A stretch of DNA of 64,000 bases from assembly GCA_023667045.1 (NCBI GenBank), contig JAMPAU010000001.1, forward strand, positions 825,176 through 889,175, in the 5' to 3' direction. Source of the DNA: Ruminococcus flavefaciens. GTDB taxonomy: Bacteria > Bacillota > Clostridia > Oscillospirales > Ruminococcaceae. Position numbers and translations under genes: made by a program. This document shows positions 61,750 to 64,000 of this stretch, one piece after another; the first letter of the stretch is position 1, and each line of letters opens with the position of its first letter. The notes beneath the pieces are model-generated. The model made no database searches and was not told the origin of the DNA. It saw only the letters and a list, made by a program, of their open reading frames with translations.

Positions 61750-62520
61750 CTACTTTTCTCGAAAATAAACGCAGTCCTCAACATAGTCCCTGTCTTCGCT
61801 GAAAACTGGTATTTCCATGTCAAGCACCCACTTCATTCTCAGTGCCTCGTTAGCCGTACCCTTGTTGATTACAAAAGGCTTTTTTATACAGCATACCCCT
61901 CTTTGCAAATTCAGCGGAAAGGCATTCCAGTCAACATTTTTCTCCGACAAAAGCATTTTTACCGCCTTACTGCTGTTCACGCCGAGCAACTGTTTATGGC
62001 TGAAATATGCCTGAGCAGTCGCCTAAACTGAGTTACGGATTGCGTCCTGTTGTCGCCATATCATATAGTTGTTGACTTCCTCTTTCGGTATACTGAAAGC
62101 CCTGCTGTCAAAATTAGCCTTATCAATGCGGTCTTTGTAGATACCGTCCACATTTTCGACCGCCTTTCTGAAATACTTGTTAAACGCAGAAGTAGCTATA
62201 CTTGCGGTTATACTGCAAATTTTCAGCAGTCCGTTACTGAACCAAGCATCTGTATCAAGTTTCTGATAGTCGCACATAACAAGGGAAATTTCGTCCGACT
62301 GAGTGTAGCCTATTACGCAACCCTCGACATTCTCGCAAAGTTCTTTCATAGTCTGATACATAACATTCGTCAGAATATCGTCAAAAGGTCGGACAAATCC
62401 CCTCGTAAAGCTATGGAAACCCTTTCCGTCAAGACGTATGATTACAGGCGTTCTGCGTGTCAAATAGTACCTTGTAATGTTTTCATAGCCTTTCATTCTG
62501 TCGCCGAGTTTATCGCCCAT
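61750..62520 (-). pseudogene. Thg1-like 3'-5' RNA polymerase with one in-frame TAG
   Basis: Thg1 family enzymes add nucleotides to tRNA 5' ends in the 3'-5' direction, either the G-1 of tRNA-His or as repair. The first 165 codons hold the fingers/palm motifs PVIIRLDGKGFHSFTR and GYTQSDEISLVM with the metal-binding acids. The frame stops at TAG (62023-62025) after QQDAIRNSV and continues at once as ATAQAYFSHKQLLG through VCCIKKPF to a final TAG at 61750. Read through, the product has about 256 residues, the usual bacterial length. Glutamine would suit the position in homologues as I remember them. Its ATG overlaps the RNA ligase stop (TAATG). Confidence 0.85.
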
Positions 62521-63425
62521 TATGTCTCCTCCCTCTTTTTAATAATCTCTTTAGCAAGTCTTATTGCAACTCTGTTTGAGTACTTGCCGAAATTCTCAAC
62601 CTGATTTACAATGTCGGGAACTTCCTTAACGCAGTCCTGATATACCGCCAAAGGAAGCGTTTTGTAAATAGTTTTCATATCCTTTGCGGAAAAATCTTCG
62701 GACAGAATACCCTCGTCAACCAGTTTGTAAAGTATTTTCTCAACCCTCGCTGGCGTTACGACTGTTGCTGTCAGTTCTTCAAGACGTTTCTTCTCCTGTT
62801 TTTCTTCGGGACTTTCGGACGGACGGTGGACTTTCTTCTTACGTATCTCGCTGAATCGCTCGTGTACAATCTTTGTATATGCTACATCTTCCGAACCCTG
62901 TTTCTTAATAACGATACCTTCGCCGATTTGTCCACCCATTTCGGTCTTGCCCACAAAGTGCTTGTAATCTTCCCAGTCGGTAAACTCGCCCTCATAGAAA
63001 ACAGGTACATAATTAAGCCCCAGTTTTTCAGCAAGACTTTTTACCTCGTTCTGCTGTAACCAGCACTTATTTTCCGTATCAAATACATCAAAGCAGTAAA
63101 TTGTGTTATAGCACTCATCGGGATATTTAACAGCGTGCTTTACAAGCCACTCCCCGAACATACGCAGTCTCTCGCCGAGTACCGACTTTACAAGTACCTT
63201 GTCGAGTTTCTGCACCCAGTCATAGTAACCTCTCAACGTGTTTTCAGCGGAAAGTATCTAGTTACGGCTGAAACATTGCAGTGAATCCGTCTCGCTGTCG
63301 TACTGAAAGCTGACGTTTGAACCGTCGATTTTTTCCTGAATAATAATCCTGTCACCCTTGTAAAATCTGTCGCCTACCCCTCTGTCGAGAACCTCAATCT
63401 CCATATAGTGTTTGTGTTTCAACAT
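62520..63425 (-). pseudogene. RNA ligase (Rnl2-like) with one in-frame TAG
   Basis: An ATP-dependent RNA ligase. The ATG at 63425 follows AAAGGAGG. The nucleotidyl-lysine motif I is IQEKIDGSN near residue 40, motif III is IYCFDVFD, motif IV is EGIVIKK and motif V includes YTKIV. After CFSRN a TAG (63258-63260) interrupts the frame, which continues as ILSAENTLRGYYDWVQ with no shift. Read through it is about 301 residues. Without readthrough the active-site Lys is separated from motifs III-V, so neither piece could ligate. It is the first gene of the pair with Thg1. Confidence 0.87.
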
Positions 63426-63505
63426 AATATTTTCCTCCTTTAGAATATTATAAAATACGTCTGTTCCGTCTGAGCCACATTTTTTGAAAAATTTTCCGGA
63501 ATCTC

Positions 63506-63534
63506 TTGTAAAATATCACAATATAGTGTATAAT
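63506..63534 (+). promoter_or_regulatory. Promoter of the XRE regulator gene
   Basis: TTGTAA (63506-63511), 17-bp spacer and TATAAT (63529-63534), 80 bases before the start codon, in the divergent region facing the RNA ligase. Confidence 0.7.
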
Positions 63535-63614
63535 TTATTGTATCACATAAAATCGATTCTGACAATGGATTGCATTACAGGATTGTACTCCACATTTCTG
63601 AAAGGGGAATTTAC

Positions 63615-64000
63615 ATGAAGAAAAGCAATGAATATATACAGGAAGAACAAGCATGGCAAAAGGAATTTTCCGAAACTTTGAAAAAACTTATGGAAAGAGA
63701 TAAAAAAGATAAGAATTTATCTGCAAATAAACTGGCAAGCAAAATCGGAATAGATTCCAAGTCTATTTACAATTATCTCTCCGGACAAAGTACTCCTACA
63801 ATAATTACCCTTATGCGACTTGCAGACCATTTTGGTGTAGACATAGACAAGCTTGTTACAGGCATGAAAACAGGTGTACAGTATTCTTCGAGAAAAGAAA
63901 TATACAAGCTCGCAGAACGTCTCAGCGGAATTGATATGACTATCAATGACTTTGACAGTCTCGATAATAACGGCTGTCAGTCTGTATCAGTTACAATAAA
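63615..64000 (+). CDS. XRE family transcriptional regulator, partial
   Basis: The reading frame runs off the window edge. After a charged N-terminal helix the HTH reads LSANKLASKIGIDSKSIYNY followed by LSGQSTPTIITLMRLADHFG, a clear XRE/Cro fold. GGGGAAT precedes the ATG. It is divergent from the RNA ligase gene and is the obvious candidate to control the RNA-repair cassette. Confidence 0.92.
   Translation, partial: MKKSNEYIQEEQAWQKEFSETLKKLMERDKKDKNLSANKLASKIGIDSKSIYNYLSGQSTPTIITLMRLADHFGVDIDKLVTGMKTGVQYSSRKEIYKLAERLSGIDMTINDFDSLDNNGCQSVSVTI

Overview
The window looks like a cellulosome-forming Ruminococcus (Oscillospiraceae, R. flavefaciens-like clade). Evidence: a family 48 exocellulase with a C-terminal type I dockerin, a second protein whose dockerin is almost the same, a Firmicutes-type yicC-remA-gmk-rpoZ-priA-def-fmt-rsmB-rlmN-prpC-pknB-rsgA-thiN operon, AT-rich DNA, strong AGGAGG ribosome binding sites and many near-consensus sigma-A promoters with exactly 17-bp spacers. 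Sporulation ancestry shows as a 27-codon spoVM after thiN and a decapitated spoIIID near 54.1 kb. The species assignment is inference.

Layout. 0-1.8 kb: right end of an integrative element (3' end of a DUF3987-type protein and a tyrosine integrase) abutting the 3' end of a tRNA-Thr(GGT). 1.9-3.9 kb: T-box leader, Imm1-like gene, tyrS. 3.9-16.8 kb: core operon on the minus strand with translational coupling throughout. 16.9-19.6 kb: cel48-dockerin with a perfect consensus promoter and a leader of three hairpins. 20-24.7 kb: Gld/Nos-like ABC exporter. 24.8-43.6 kb: mostly ordinary chromosome (tex with two S1 domains, lysozyme, proBA, SPFH protein, lipoproteins, PdaA-like deacetylase, CPBP protease, IreB, TetR regulator, glgB). 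43.6-54 kb: accessory strip of small genes, several resembling immunity proteins (SUKH, DUF6678, others) without a toxin, an ECF sigma factor coupled to a membrane anti-sigma-like/dockerin protein, and a yjdF riboswitch in front of a frameshifted yjdF. 54-64 kb: a second mobile region that begins inside spoIIID: AAA-ATPase/PD-(D/E)XK protein, large serine recombinase, small resolvase, unknown genes, an 84-bp tandem repeat, then an RNA-repair-like cassette (metallophosphoesterase, Thg1-like 3'-5' polymerase, RNA ligase) divergent from an XRE regulator.

Best candidates for something new: (1) the RNA ligase and Thg1-like genes, overlapping by one base, each interrupted by one in-frame TAG; (2) an ECF sigma factor with its own ECF-type promoter, coupled to a membrane protein fused to a multi-EF-hand dockerin protein that shares the dockerin type of Cel48; (3) spoIIID cut in its recognition helix beside a large serine recombinase, which could be a skin-like element; (4) an apparently intact yjdF riboswitch driving a broken gene.

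The genes form several working groups: PknB/PrpC (with IreB 32 kb away) as cell-wall phosphosignalling; fmt/def/rsmB/rlmN/rsgA as translation and ribosome functions; proB/proA for proline; Cel48 and the dockerin protein probably on one cellulosome. Several genes are broken (hydrolase, yjdF, spoIIID, the gene at 44.2-44.9 kb), so the accessory strips show decay. Family calls come from reading motifs; no searches were run.
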